Shown: positions 46,026 to 57,686 of the stretch, piece after piece
How the letters are laid out: every line of letters begins with the position of its first letter
How positions within the stretch are numbered: position 1 is the stretch's first letter
Origin: Conus ventricosus
Taxonomy: Eukaryota; Mollusca; Gastropoda; Neogastropoda; Conidae
DNA length: 64,000 bases
Direction of reading: 5' to 3'
Assembly (NCBI GenBank): GCA_018398815.1
Contig: CM031628.1
Location: 4,297,243-4,361,242 of the forward strand
Position numbers and translations under genes: made by a program
Notes under the pieces: generated by a model
Told to the model about the DNA's origin: nothing
What the model saw: only the letters and a program-made list of their open reading frames with translations
The model's database searches: none

Positions 46026-46252
46026 GCAGGTGTCAAAGTATACAGGTGCTGATCATGGAGGGGGCAGTACTAGCACTGCAGACTGTTGTGTCAATGACTG
46101 ACATACAGGTGTCAAAGTATACAGGTGCTGATGAGAGAGAGGGGCTGTACTAGCATTGCAGACTGTTGTGTCAGTGACTGCCGTGACATACAGGTGTCCA
46201 AGTATACAGGTGCTGATCACGGAGGGGGCAGTACTAGCACTGCAGACTGTTC
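46026..46252. repeat. Tandem repeat, ~85-90-bp unit, 3 copies
   Basis: CAGGTGTCAAAGTATACAGG and GCACTGCAGACTGTT recur three times. Confidence 0.85.
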
Positions 46253-46407
46253 CCCAAACTCCTCCCTTTGCCCAACACTTTTTGCGGTGAGCACACCTGA
46301 TGCACAAAATGATGAAATGAATTCTGCGTCTTTGGCCGGTCCATGACCCCAGGTGTTCCTGTGCCGGTCTGTGTCCTTCCAGTGTCCACCACCATGTCTG
46401 GTGGACA

Positions 46408-47453
46408 GGCCGTGTGGAAGGGGGAGAGGTGATGGTGACAGGCCGTGTGGAAGGGGGAGAGGTGATGGTGACAGGCTGTGTGGAAGGGGAGAGGTGATGA
46501 TGACAGGCCGTGTGGAAGGGGGAGAGGTGATGGTGACAGGCCGTGTGGAAGGGGGAGATGTGATGGTGACAGGCCGTGTGGAAGGGGGAGAGGTGATGGT
46601 GACAGGCCGTGTGGGAGAGGTGATGGTGATAGGCCGTGTGGAAGGGGGAGAGGTGATGGTGATAGGCCATGTGGAAGGGGAGAGGTGATGGTGACAGGCC
46701 GTGTGGAAGGGGGAGAGGTGATGGTGACAGGCCGTGTGGAAGAGGGAGAGGTGATGGTGACAGGCTGTGTGGAAGGGGGAGAGGTGATGGTGACAGGCCG
46801 TGTGGAAGGGGGAGAGGTGATGGTGACAGGCCGTGTGGAAGAGGGAGAGGTGATGGTGACAGGCTGTGTGGAAGGGGGAGAGGTGATGATGACAGGCCGT
46901 GTGGAAGGGGGAGAGGTGATGGTGATAGGCTGTGTGGAAGGGGGAGAGGTGATGGTGACAGGCCGTGTGGAAGAGGGAGAGGTGATGGTGAAGGTCGTGT
47001 GGAAGGGGGAGAGGTGATGGTGACAGGCCGTGTGGAAGGGGGAGAGGTGATGGTGATAGGCTGTGTGGAAGGGGAGGAGGTGATGGTGACAGGCCGTGTG
47101 GAAGAGGGAGAGGTGATGGTGATAGGTCGTGTGGAAGGGGGAGAGGTGATGGTGACAGGCTGTGGGAAGGGGGAGAGGTGATGGTGACAGGCCGTGTGGA
47201 AGAGGGAGAGGTGATGGTGATAGGTCGTGTGGAAGGGGGAGAGGTGATGGTGACAGGCCGTGTGGAAGGGGGAGAGGTGATGGTGATAGGTCGTGTGGAA
47301 GGGGGAGAGGTGATGGTGATAGGTCGTGTGGAAGGGGGAGAGGTGATGGTGACAGGCCGTGTGGAAGGGGGAGAGGTGATGTGACAGGCCGTGTGGAAGG
47401 GGGAGAGTGATGGGATAGGCTGTGTGGAAGGGGGAGAGGTGATGGTGATAGGA
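46408..47453. repeat. Minisatellite, 33-bp unit, ~31 copies
   Basis: The unit contains GGCCGTGTGGAAGGGGGAGA and GGTGATGGTGACA. Because 33 is divisible by three, frames stay open: the plus strand gives RGDGDRPCGRG repeats and the minus strand SPSPLPLPHGL repeats. Codon-like openness here is a by-product of a stop-free unit. Confidence 0.95.
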
Positions 47454-47455
47454 AA

Positions 47456-48126
47456 CTGCGGTCACCATGGCCAGGACACTGCGGTGTACGGCCAGGACAC
47501 CTCGACCAGGACCCTGCAGTGTACGGCCAGGACACCACGGCCAGGACACTGCGGTGTAGGGCCAGGACACCATGGCCAGAACACTGCGGTGTAGGGCCAG
47601 TACACCATGGCCAGGACACTGTGGTGTAGGGCCAGTACACCATGGCCAGAACACTGTGGTGTAGGGCCAGTACACCACGACCAGGACACTGCGGTGTAGG
47701 GCCAGGACACTGCGGTGTAGGGCCAGGACACTGCAGTGTAGGGCCAGGACACCATGGCCAGGACACTGTGGTGTAGGGCCAGTACACCATGGCCAGGACA
47801 CTGTGGTGTAGGGCCAGTACACCAGGGCCAGGACACTGCAATGTAGGGCCAGTACACCAGGGCCAGGACACTGCAATGTAGGGCCAGTACACCATGGCCA
47901 GGACACTGCGGTGTAGGGCCAGTACACCAGGGCCAGGACACTGCAATGTAGGGCCAGGACACTGTGGTGTAGGGCCAGTACACCAGGACCAGGACACTGC
48001 GGTGTAGGGCCAGTACACACGGCCAGGACACTGTGGTGTAGGGCCAGTACACCACGGCAGGACACTGTGGTGTAGGGCCAGTACACCACGGCCAGGACAC
48101 TGTGGTGTAGGGCCAGTACACCACGG
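47456..48126. repeat. Minisatellite, 35-bp unit, ~19 copies
   Basis: The unit contains GGCCAGGACACTG and GTGTAGGGCCAGTACACC. On the minus strand the unit has no stop in any frame, so a reading frame cycles through all three and joins the neighbouring 33-bp array into a 748-residue ORF (46053-48299, minus). I do not call that a gene. Confidence 0.95.
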
Positions 48127-48974
48127 CCCAGCCAGCTATAGCACCTCCAACAGATCTCAAGGCACTCTGTCGTCTGCAGCTGTCTCTCTGACTTGTTCCT
48201 GTCTACGTGAAGTGGGCCAGCTGGAATCAAAGGATTACATGTCTTCTCCTGACTTGACATGTGGTGCTTTGATGTGCAGTCTCTGAGAAAGGAGGACATG
48301 AAGGTTCACGTGTGAAAGAGAATCATGTCATTTGCGTATCCCAGTGTAGCTGGGCAGAACGAAGGCTGCTCACCAGTGCCTTTCGCACAAATGATCTTAT
48401 ATCCAACACCATTGTAGTCTTTTTAATTCTGTGGCGAGCTGCTGGAGGGCAGGCGTTGACTTGACTGAAGTGCTGTAGCATTGCTCTTGCTCCTGAGAAG
48501 CTGCACAAGATCGCTCAACCTGGCATGCCATGATCAAATCCATAGTGAAAGATTTTGAAACTAGGCGAGTGAGGCACAGGAGCAAACGGTCAGCTTCGGA
48601 AAATCAGAGCAAGCAGCACCTTTCAGCCTGGCTCATCTCCAGGTCTTCCTGTCCACTCTGCAACAGATTGTTCAATGCGAGGTCAACCTGGTTAGCCATC
48701 TTCTTAAACACACCACCACCCTGTGATAGCAGAAGTCATGATCACCTTCACTCGCGAAGGACAAACAACAGCAGTCTATTGTAGCACTTGGCAGGCTCCT
48801 CTGATCAAAATGAGGCTGCTGAGAGCATGTCACCACTGGACAGTACCGCCTCGTGTGTGTGTGGTGTGTGTGTTGTGTGTGTGTGTGTGTGTGTTGCCTT
48901 TTCAACAAAGTGTGGCCAGGGAAAAGTCTTGTTGTCATGGTTCCTGAACATTCACTAATGCATGTTGAACCCAA
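48127..48974. other. Non-coding or unassigned
   Basis: No recognised motif. A short GT run lies at 48856-48893. The minus-strand part near 48970 leads into the LINE fragment that follows. Confidence 0.4.
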
Positions 48975-50070
48975 ACCTTCTGTGGGATGTGTAATAATGT
49001 ATTTGCACTTGCAGAATCCAGTAAATTTGTTACATAATCTCAGAAGACTGAGTGTGATCTTTGAAACGAAGTTTACATCGGTGGAGGTCAAGGAATTGTT
49101 TGATTTGGGCAAGTTCATAGACTTTATGGAAAAGCTTTGCATATTAAAGTTATGTAGGGATTCCAGCTTAGATTGTCATCAGTTATTATTGCTGAGACTT
49201 TATGATTAGTAACTTGCGCCACAAGTACGTTTCTGAGGTGTATAGGACAGAAATCATTGGTGAACATTTGTCTTTTTTGTATAGTTGTAATATTGTATAG
49301 GACATAAATCATTGGTGAACGTTTCTTTTTTGTATAGTTGTAATGCTCATATGTACTTTTTTAAGGTGACTAGGATGAAATCACTGGTGAAATTTTGTCT
49401 TTTTTTCTACAGTTGTAATGCATTATGTTTCAAGGGAGAAGTGACATGTAATTGAATTTGGTCCATTTCACAAGATCATTGGTACTTTCTTGCAAATGTT
49501 TGAAAGACTAATACTGTAATTGCGACTTGTGTAAGTTGTATTGTCATCTGTAGATCTTATATGTAGGGCTAGGTAATTGATTTCACTTAGCAGAGTATAA
49601 AGACCTAGAATGGATCCTTGTAGAATGCCTTATTGAAGGTTTGCTACTGAAGAGATACATGGGTCCAAAGTCACATATTTTTTGTGTGTGTGTGTTTTTT
49701 TCTGTGTATATGTGTTGTTATTAATGTTCTAAAGCCACTCATCTACTAACGACAGGAATATTTTTGTCTAAAACCCACCTGCCCGGGACAGAGCGAACTG
49801 TGCGAATTGAAGTGAGAAGAATGTGTTTATTCAAATGTTTTTCTAGAGATTCAGGAAGGAAAAGATTGATCTTGGTCTGTAGTTTTAAAGGATTTGATTT
49901 TGATCACCAGATCCATGAATGGGTATAACTTTTGCAACTTTGAAAGCGTCAGGAAAATAATGTTTACCTTTGCACAAATCAAAGGTGTTTTTATACTGGA
50001 GTGGAGAGTTTGGATTTTGCCATCTATATCATCTACTCGGCAGGTTCCTGAATATTTGTGATGGAGTACG
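48975..50070 (-). pseudogene. Degenerate jockey/CR1-like LINE RT fragment
   Basis: From about 49960 down, the minus strand gives FPDAFKVAKVIPIHGSGDQN and NYRPRSIF, then GILQGSILGLYTLLSEINYL (about 49560-49640) and TDDNTTY, the remnants of the GxPQGSILGP and ADDT boxes of RT. Next come VSAIITDDNLSWNPYITLI (about 49140-49200) and NSLTSTDVNFVSKITLSLLR. The order is correct for an RT and its following domain. The frame is broken many times. Short ~60-bp tandem duplications containing CATTGGTGAAC lie within it (49245-49420). Confidence 0.65.
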
Positions 50071-50839
50071 TAGGTACTGATACACCCCATATATACTGTT
50101 ATGGTGGGAATGTGTAGTTCAGGTATGATTTTTTTGTTTTGTTTTGTTTTTTTTGTTTTTGTTACAAGGTTGTTGGGGTGCTTTAAATTCATGAGAGCTT
50201 GAATAGTCGCTTGAAGTAACAGTATCAGGAATTGTGGAGAAGCGAGTGTTAAGTAGTTAAGCGGAAGTATCTTTGATCATGGTTGAGTTTCAATGAAGTT
50301 TTATTATTATCAAGATGATTTATTGCTTGCTAAACCAGTTTTGAGTGTTCTTTGGATGTTAATAATACTTGATAGTATTTTCTTTTGAATGGGTGTCATG
50401 TTTTTTTGATTGTGTGTCAGACCTGTTTACCCTTGCGATGTTGCCATTTTTGGGGGTTTTTTGGTTTTTGTACACATGTTTGGTGATAATACAATGAATA
50501 CCACGAAGTGAAAACAGAAAAAAAGACAAAAATCTGAAGATGAAGTTCTTAAGTGGTTGTGTAACCATTGTGTTTGTGGGCGATGATTAGAGAGTGACAA
50601 CTCTTGCGAGCTCGTGCTCATAAATTCGCATCTTGATGACGTTGGAACAGTAGCAGGGACCACAGACTCTGAAAAAAAGCAACAAAAAAAAGAAGAATGG
50701 AGAGAGCCTGAATTTGTGCCAGCGTCTGCTGATGGATCAGTGTTGAAAGGACTTCGTATTGGGAGAAACGTTTTTCACTGTAGGGCACTGTTAGGTCAGA
50801 TGTTGTTCGTCCTTTGATTTCAAAGATGACCATGACTTC
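50071..50839. other. Non-coding, T-rich
   Basis: T-rich runs lie near 50130-50165 and 50450-50470. No gene supported. Confidence 0.45.
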
Positions 50840-51300
50840 AATCTCAGATGGAAGATCGCAGAGTGTGGGTCTGCAGGTGGCTGGTGAGGCCAACCTGGGC
50901 CCGGAAGGAACGCCCACATGTGGGACACATGTGGGTGGCTGCTACAGTGGAGGTGGAGGTAGCTCTGGCCTTGCGTGCGGCTCACTTTCTCTCAACTTCT
51001 GCTGTGCATCTCTTCTCAGATGTACATGCACCCTTTGTGAGGCTGCTTTGCCAGGCTGGGCAGTCCAGGGCAAGCGACTCCCAGGTGTTGAGGTTGATGT
51101 TCAGGCCTTTGAGGGACACTTTGATGCAGTCCTTGAAACGTTTCTTCTGCCCCCCCAACTTTGCGCTTGTACAGCAGTCGTGTTGGCAGTTGACTATCTG
51201 GCATTCTGATAATGTGGCCAGCCCATCTGGCTTGGGATTTCCGAAGGGTCAGGTCAGATATCTCTCTGCCATGTGACGTCCATAGATTAAAACAGATATC
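50840..51300 (-). pseudogene. LINE RT C-terminus ending in a C2H2 finger
   Basis: The minus strand reads KSQARWAGHIIRMPDSQLPT and RLLYKRKVGGAEETF. In a second frame near the end it reads CPTCGRSFRAQVGLTSHLQT with a final H (about 50870-50935), a C-x2-C-x12-H-x3-H finger. Some animal LINE polymerases end in such a finger. The catalytic domain is missing, so this is a 5'-truncated copy. Confidence 0.75.
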
Positions 51301-51399
51301 CCTCCCCCCCTCGCTTGTACAAACATTCGGAAGAAGTGTACACACATTTTAGTTGAAAAGTACACTAATATAGGTTTTTGGGTAAAGTGCTCTGGTGAT

Positions 51400-51990
51400 C
51401 ACATCTTTTGAATCTGTGTGCATAATGTGCCATAACATTCACAAGTGCCATAACATTCCTATGAATGTGTCTTAATGTTCCTTTGAATGCAAGTCCAAAA
51501 TTGCCTTTGAATGTGTCCCTGACATTTCTAAGTGTATGCCCATAATATTCCTTTGAATGTGTGTCCATATTATTTCTTTGAATTTTTTTTCATATTCCTT
51601 TGAACATGTATGACTGATATTCCTTTAAATATGTGTTTGTAATATTCCTTTGAATGTATGTCCATATTTCCTTAAATTTGTGTCCATGATGTTCCTTTGA
51701 ATATGAGTCCATAATGTTCCTTTGAATGTGAGACTCTAATATTCCTTTAAATTTTTTTTTATTTTAATGTGTCTCTATGGTATTCCTTTTGAAAGTGTCC
51801 TTAACATTCTTTCAAATATGTTCATAATATTCCTGTGAATGTGTATCCATAATATTCTTTTATGTATATTCATGTCCACAAAATTCCCTTTAATATGTAT
51901 CCATGATATTCCACTGAATGTTTTTCAGTAATATTCCTTTTAATGTTTTTCAGTAATATTCCTTTTAATGAATTTATTATGATATTCCTG
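51400..51990. repeat. Degenerate minisatellite, ~28-bp unit
   Basis: The phrase ATATTCCTTTGAATGTGT with variants recurs about twenty times with irregular spacing. It is older than the other arrays here. Confidence 0.8.
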
Positions 51991-52049
51991 TCAGTATAAT
52001 ATCTGTGATAGCGTGCTAGAATTGAGGCACATTCGGATGGAGTTCAGAA

Positions 52050-52265
52050 GTATTTTTTCTACAGCGCAATGTGATGTGAAATGATTGTTGACAAACATGC
52101 TGTTTTGATTGTATTTGACTACGGTCAGTGATATTTCACTGATAAGGTACATTTCTTTTTCTACAGTGCAATGTGATGTGAAATGATTGTTGACGAACAT
52201 GCTGTTTTGATTGTATTTGACTACAGTCAGTGATATTTCACTGATGAGGTACATTTCCTTTTACA
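52050..52265. repeat. Two-copy tandem duplication, 102-bp unit
   Basis: The segment starting CTACAGCGCAATGTGATGTG at 52059 is repeated at 52161 with few changes. Confidence 0.9.
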
Positions 52266-52776
52266 GACGTGAGATTTTCAGTTTCCTCCTGAATTCAGGC
52301 TTTTTAAAGGTCTCCAGGGCCATTCTTGAGATTAGCATAGATCTGCCGAGAAAATTTTGGGGCACATGTAAGGATAAGAACATCAGGTTTCAAGTTCAGA
52401 ATTCAGTCCATTATTGTATTCCAGTTTGATTTGTCAAGGGTTCTGACAGCTCCTCCAGACGTGGAAGAAAGAAATTCTGGGCTTAAAATGTTTCAAGGGC
52501 TATGGAAAAAAGTATTGCTCAGAACATTGACAAGACTGCAGGCGTCAAGAACCAAGAATTTTAAGGTAGGGTGGCCTTAGCACACAGCTATACTCACAAT
52601 AGTCTGGACTGTGAGACATCTTTTTCAGGTTGTTCCCACTGGATTCAATGTCCATCGTGCGCCGAATTGGACGAAGACAAGTGACAGCTTGTTCATTTCC
52701 GTTGGCCCGAGTGCTGAGTGTCATGCCTGAAGAAAACCTGAGAGGTCGAAACGGGTCGTGTTTTGTCTCATGATTC
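52266..52776. other. Non-coding
   Basis: Nothing recognised. The phrase CCTGAAGAAAACCTGAGAGG at 52726 resembles element-tail sequence, but I cannot assign it. Confidence 0.35.
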
Positions 52777-52908
52777 GTTTGTCTACGTTTTTCAGCGGAG
52801 CCTGATAAATAATTTCTACAGTTTGTCTACGTTTTTCAGCGGAGCCTGATAAATAATTTCTACAGTTTGTCTACGTTTTTCAGCAGAGCCTGATAAATAA
52901 TTTCTACA
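52777..52908. repeat. Tandem repeat, 44-bp unit, 3 copies
   Basis: GTTTGTCTACGTTTTTCAGC starts at 52777, 52821 and 52865. Confidence 0.95.
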
Positions 52909-52912
52909 GTTT

Positions 52913-53509
52913 CAGAGCTTAATCTAGAGCGCGGGATTGGTACAATCCCCCGAATATCTGTTCCTTCCCGCAATTATGGAGTCTTAACGCGGGCAGACTC
53001 CCGCACAGTTGCAGGACTGCCCGCCCTGTTCACAGATCGTTGCGGGCGCTCGTTTGTCGTCTGCTTGAAAAACTGAAACTAGGACTGAGCAGGAGCGAAC
53101 GATTTATTGATATTTCATTGGCTGTTAGTGTAAATCAACCAGTCGGCGGCGTTCATCTCCTCCATCTCGATCACCGACGAGAAGTTGCGAGAGTTTAAAG
53201 GCGCCATATTGGATATTTTCCAAAATGAAGCGTGCACCGACCCTATTCGACTTCGACTTTCGTTGAGGAAAAGTGAAAAAAAAATTTAAAAAAAGATTCT
53301 CTGCCATGCAAGGGTGGAGAAGATCATGAAGAAACCGCGACTACATCCAAAAGCTCGGAGAAGCAGCCCGAAAAGAGTGCAAGGGAACACCAGTTTCAAA
53401 ACGATTGGCTGAAGAAGTGGCCCGGGGAGAGGGGGGGAGTGCCCCCCTTTTTTTGATAGGGGGGGGGGGGGACTGCCCCCCTTTTTCAAAAATCCTAGAT
53501 TAAGCTCTG
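52913..53509 (+). mobile_element. hAT-like non-autonomous element (element 4), ~0.6 kb
   Basis: It has a perfect 15-bp terminal inverted repeat, CAGAGCTTAATCTAG, at both ends, with AGTTT directly outside each (52908-52912 and 53510-53514). A start-like MKRAPTLFDFDFR (from 53225) and, in another frame, EHQFQNDWLKKWPG resemble the N-terminus of TTF/ZMYM hAT transposases. Two G-run/C-run hairpins lie near the right end (53410-53485). Confidence 0.85.
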
Positions 53510-53574
53510 AGTTTGTTTGATTTCCGCCTGCAGTTGCCTCACTTTGCAACTAGATCTTTTCCCACCTTATCAGG

Positions 53575-54262
53575 TCTCGTGTCTGCCTTTAGGAGTCATG
53601 AGCCTGGTTCATTGTCTGCCTTTAGAGTCATGAGCCTGGTTCATTGTCTGCCTTTAGGAGTCATGAGCCTGGTTCATTGTCTGCCTTTAGGAGTCATCAG
53701 CCTGGTTCATTGTCTGCCTTTAGGAGTCATGAGCCTGGTTCATTGTCTGCCTTTAGGAGTCATGAGCCTGGTTCATTGTCTGCCTTCAGGAGTCATGAGC
53801 CTGGTTCATTGTCTGCCTTCAGGAGTCAGCCTGGTTCATTGTCTGCCTTTAGGAGTCATGAGCCTGGTTCATTGTCTGCCTTCAGGAGTCATGAGCCTGG
53901 TTCATTGTCTGCCTTCAGGAGTCATGAGCCTGGTTCATTGTCTGCCTTCAGGAGTCAGCCTGGTTCATTGTCTGCCTTTAGGAGTCAGCCTGGTTCATTG
54001 TCTGCCTTTAGGAGTCAGCCTGGTTCATTGTCTGCCTTCAGGAGTCAGGAGCCTGGTTCATTGTCTCCTTTAGGAGTCAGGAGCCTGGTTCATTGTCTGC
54101 CTTTAGGAGTCATGAGCCTGGTTCATTGTCTGCCTTTAGGAGTCAGCCTGGTTCATTGTCTGCCTTCAGGAGTCATGAGCCTGGTTCATTGTCTGCCTTC
54201 AGGAGTCATGAGCCTGGTTCATTGTCTGCCTTTAGGAGTCAGCCTGGTTCATTGTCTCCTTT
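53575..54262. repeat. Minisatellite, 33-bp unit with 27-bp variants, ~21 copies
   Basis: The unit contains AGGAGTCATGAGCCTGGTTC and ATTGTCTGCCTTT; some copies lack ATGAGC. Both lengths are multiples of three, so two plus-strand frames stay open. I treat those as artefacts. Confidence 0.95.
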
Positions 54263-54317
54263 GGACGACTAACACTCTGGCCACCAGTCATAGTCGGGTG
54301 GACAGGAGAGGAAAGTT

Positions 54318-54400
54318 ACCTGCCCCAGGTAAGACTTGAACCACAACTCTCACTTCCTAGGTAGGTGTGTTACCTACTTGGCTTCTTTGCTGTGCCTGGT
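54318..54400 (-). mobile_element. tRNA-derived SINE fragment
   Basis: On the minus strand, AAGTAGGTAACACACCTACC and AGTTGTGGTTCAAGTCTTAC look like the anticodon-arm and box B parts of a tRNA-headed SINE. Box A and a tail were not defined. Confidence 0.4.
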
Positions 54401-54547
54401 GAAAGTCAGTTTGGATCGGGAAGGTGACCTGGAGACCATCGTTAGGAGTGATCATGGTTTTCTTTAGCTGGTTCCTGAGGTTTTTGTGGACTGCCTGCTG
54501 AGAAAGGGAAATTATGTTTGAGTGTATGTGTGTACATGTATTCTTGT

Positions 54548-54571
54548 GTGTGTGAGAGAGAGAGAGAGAGA

Positions 54572-54622
<51 letters not shown>
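54548..54622. repeat. GA and GT microsatellite
   Basis: GA about 54553-54572, then GT to 54622. Confidence 0.95.
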
Positions 54623-54626
<4 letters not shown>

Positions 54627-55309
54627 CATTCTAAGGCTGCTCAATTACAAGCACCATATTTTGTTGTGTTCTTTTTTTCTTCTGTAATTTCAAAGACAGA
54701 GTGAGAGGGACTGTGTTTATTTTAATCAGTGTGACCATAACAAATTCATGTCAAAAGAACAATATCTGTATTATTCAGAGACAAGGTAGATAGAAATTCT
54801 TTCAAAAATAAAAAATCATATTTGTTCAGTAGCAGATACCACACTCCTTGAGACCCTCCAACCAGTCATGATCCTCAACAGTTACAGACCCACTTTGGTG
54901 AAATCTTATTAAGCCACGCTAGAAATTTATACACAAGGTATATAAGTGCGCATGTAAGTGTGCATGTGTGCGTATGTCATCCAGCCAATCACCACACAAT
55001 GGCCTACTCATCTATAAATATTGTGCAAGGCTTTTTCCTTCTTTCCATTGCTTTGTGTTTTGTTTGTTCTTTAATACTCGCATTTGTAAAGGTCCTCAGA
55101 TAAGTCTCAATCGAAGAACGTGGAAGGAGTTTTGAGTCTGCATCAATGTTGATTCTGAAGTCAAAATCTGCTCTAACATGACTGTCGCAAACAAGAATTG
55201 AGCCCACAACACTTGCACCAGGAGAACTGAGGTGCATTCACCACACCCACCAGGCCCGTGGCTGTGAGAGAACTTGAAACCACTTCGGGCTGTTCTTCAT
55301 AGAACGTCA
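54623..55309. other. Non-coding
   Basis: No recognised gene or element. Confidence 0.4.
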
Positions 55310-56673
55310 TAGCATTATTTACAAAGTCCATATCTGCAAGTAGAACTTCACAGCATTGTTTACAGAGTCCATACTGTAAGTAGAACTTCACAGCATTGTT
55401 TACAGAGTCCATACTGTAAGTAGAACTTCACAGCATTGTTTACAGAGTCCATACTGTAAGTAAAACTTTACAGCATTGTTTGCAGAGTCAATACTGTAAG
55501 TAAAACTTTACAGCATTGTTTACAGAGTCCATACTGTAAGTAAAACTTTACAGCATTGTTTGCAGAGTCCATACTGTAAGTAAAACTTTACAGCATTGTT
55601 TGCAGAGTCCATACTGTAAGTAAAACTTTACAGCATTGTTTGCAGAGTCCATACTGTAAGTAAAACTTTACAGCATTGTTTGCAGAGTCCATACTGGAAA
55701 AAGAATGTCACAGCATTGTTTACAGAGTCCATACTGCAAGTAGAACTACACAGCATTGTTTAGAGTCCATACTGCAAGTAGACCTACACAGCATTGTTTA
55801 CAGAGTCCATCCTGCAAGTAGAACTACACAGCATTGTTTACAGAGTCCATCCTGCAAGTAGAACTACACAGCATTGTTGACAGAGTCCATACTGCAAGTA
55901 GAACTACACAGCATTGTTTACAGAGTCCATCCTGCAAGTAGAACTACACAGCATTGTTTACAGAGTCCATACTGCTAGTAGAACTACACAGCATTGTTTA
56001 CAGAGTCTATACTGCAAGTAGAATGTAACAGCATTGTTTACATCATCCATATATGAAAGCAGAAAATTGCAGCTTTATATACAGATTCCGCACTGCAAGT
56101 GGAACTTCAAAGCATTGTTAACAAAGTCCATACTGCAGTAGAACTTTGCACCAGTGTTTACCGAGTTGATAGACTAAAGTGGAATGTCACAGCATTGTTC
56201 ACAGAGTCCGTATTTGCAAGCAGAAATTCAAACCCTTATTTACTTAGTCCATAACGCATGTAAAACTTCACAGCATTGTTGACATAGTCAATATCTGCAA
56301 GTAGAGGGTCACAGCATCATCTATGGAATCCGCATCTGCAAATAGAACTTTACAGCATTACTTTGAGAGCCCATGTCTGCAAGCAGAACCCCACAGTATT
56401 GTTTACAGAGTCCATACCTGTAAGTAGAACTTCACACATTGTTTACAGAGTCCATACCTGTAAGTAGAACTGCACAGCGTCATTTACAGTCCATGCTGCT
56501 AATAGAACGTCACAGCATTATTGACAAGAGTCCATATCTACAAATAGAACTTCACAGCATTGTTTACGGATATCATATCTGCAAATACAATTTCACAGCA
56601 TTGTTGACAGAGTCCGTGTCTGCAGGTAGAACTTCATAACATTATTTATGGAGTCCACATCTGCAAATAGAAC

Positions 56674-57686
56674 TTTTTTTCCTTTTTTTTTTACCTTTTT
56701 TTAATTTGCATTCCAACATACAGGGAAGGCAAGTATATACATAAAGAAATAAAGAAAGAAATCGCCCCAAACAATGTGAATTCACAAATTCATGCAAACA
56801 TTATCTCATACAAGAGAGAGAAAGAGAGAGAGAGAGAGGTGGATGTATCAAGAAAAATCATGCTGACAGGGATGTTTTTCACATTATGTTTGGCAGAATA
56901 TTGAAATCAGGCCTCTAATAATGCACAAAAAAGTCTTCATTTACACATTTCATCTTACACTTCTAAATCTATTAGTGCAACTTGTTTTTCAAAAGAAAAG
57001 AAGGACAAAAGGGTATAAATGTTAAACGGTATCCATCAATGGTCTGTATGCCAGCCATCTGGTCAAAAAATCTGCATGGTTTAATTTCAAATATGCAATA
57101 TGTTCCTCAATTTTGTATCAAAATTTCAATTTGTTTATGAATACTTGTATTTGTGGCAGGGTGTTGTTTATTTTACAAACGTATATGTAATGCTTCACAA
57201 ATAGTATTATAAAGTAAAAGACGGTGTCGCCCACAATCGTATTGTCATAGCCAAATAGTACGAGAACTTCTGTCAAAAGGACATTTTCAGCATTCAAACA
57301 TTTTTCTTTCATTAAACCAATGAGAGACTGGTGAGTTGATTTTAACGTGGTGACAGCCCTGATGTGGCCCTTTGCGGTCGGCTGGGCTATAAGCAACATT
57401 ATCTTATCTTAACCAATGAGAGCATTCCAAAATACTTGTACATGGTGACATTTCCAAAACATATGGTCAATGCTGTCTTTGGATGTGTTGCAAAAACTAC
57501 AGTTATTACTTTCAACGATTCCAATCTCCTTTAAAACAACATTTGTGCATAAACACCTGTGCAATATTTTCAGTTGAAACCACTGCAGCCTTACATCACG
57601 TATCTTATGCGCGTGCAAAAAACAGGATTTCCAATCATTTTGCATCAACAATTTCATGTCCCATTTATCACAACATTTTGGCTTAG
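56674..57686 (-). pseudogene. 5'-truncated LINE inserted in the minisatellite
   Basis: The minus strand from 57686 reads PKCCDKWDMKLLMQNDWKSC, then VRLQWFQLKILHRCLCTNVV and NCSFCNTSKDSIDHMFWKCH, the zinc-binding end of an L1/Tx1-like RT. The frame continues after a SINE insertion with LKSTHQSLIGLMKEKCL. The A-tail is the T-rich run at 56674-56702. The copy is about 1 kb, so most of the polymerase is missing. A 173-bp direct repeat flanks it (56501-56673 and 57687-57859). Confidence 0.75.
57327..57410 (+). mobile_element. Short SINE copy inside the LINE
   Basis: An 84-bp insert containing GACAGCCCTGATGTGGCCC and GGCTGGGCTATAAGCAAC, ending CTTATCTT, is bounded by the 12-bp duplication AACCAATGAGAG (57315-57326 and 57411-57422). 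Removing it and one duplicate restores the LINE sequence. It is a 5'-truncated copy of the domain seen at 21057 and 41033. Confidence 0.85.

Noticed and set aside
46234..48018. 594-residue minus-strand ORF rich in SPSPLPLPHGL repeats
   Set aside because: It is an alternative frame of the same two minisatellites. Openness in several frames shows the unit lacks stops, not that it is coding.
53513..54339. Plus-strand ORFs of 186 and 231 codons
   Set aside because: They are made only of a 33/27-bp tandem repeat read in two frames, with no flanking exon or domain.
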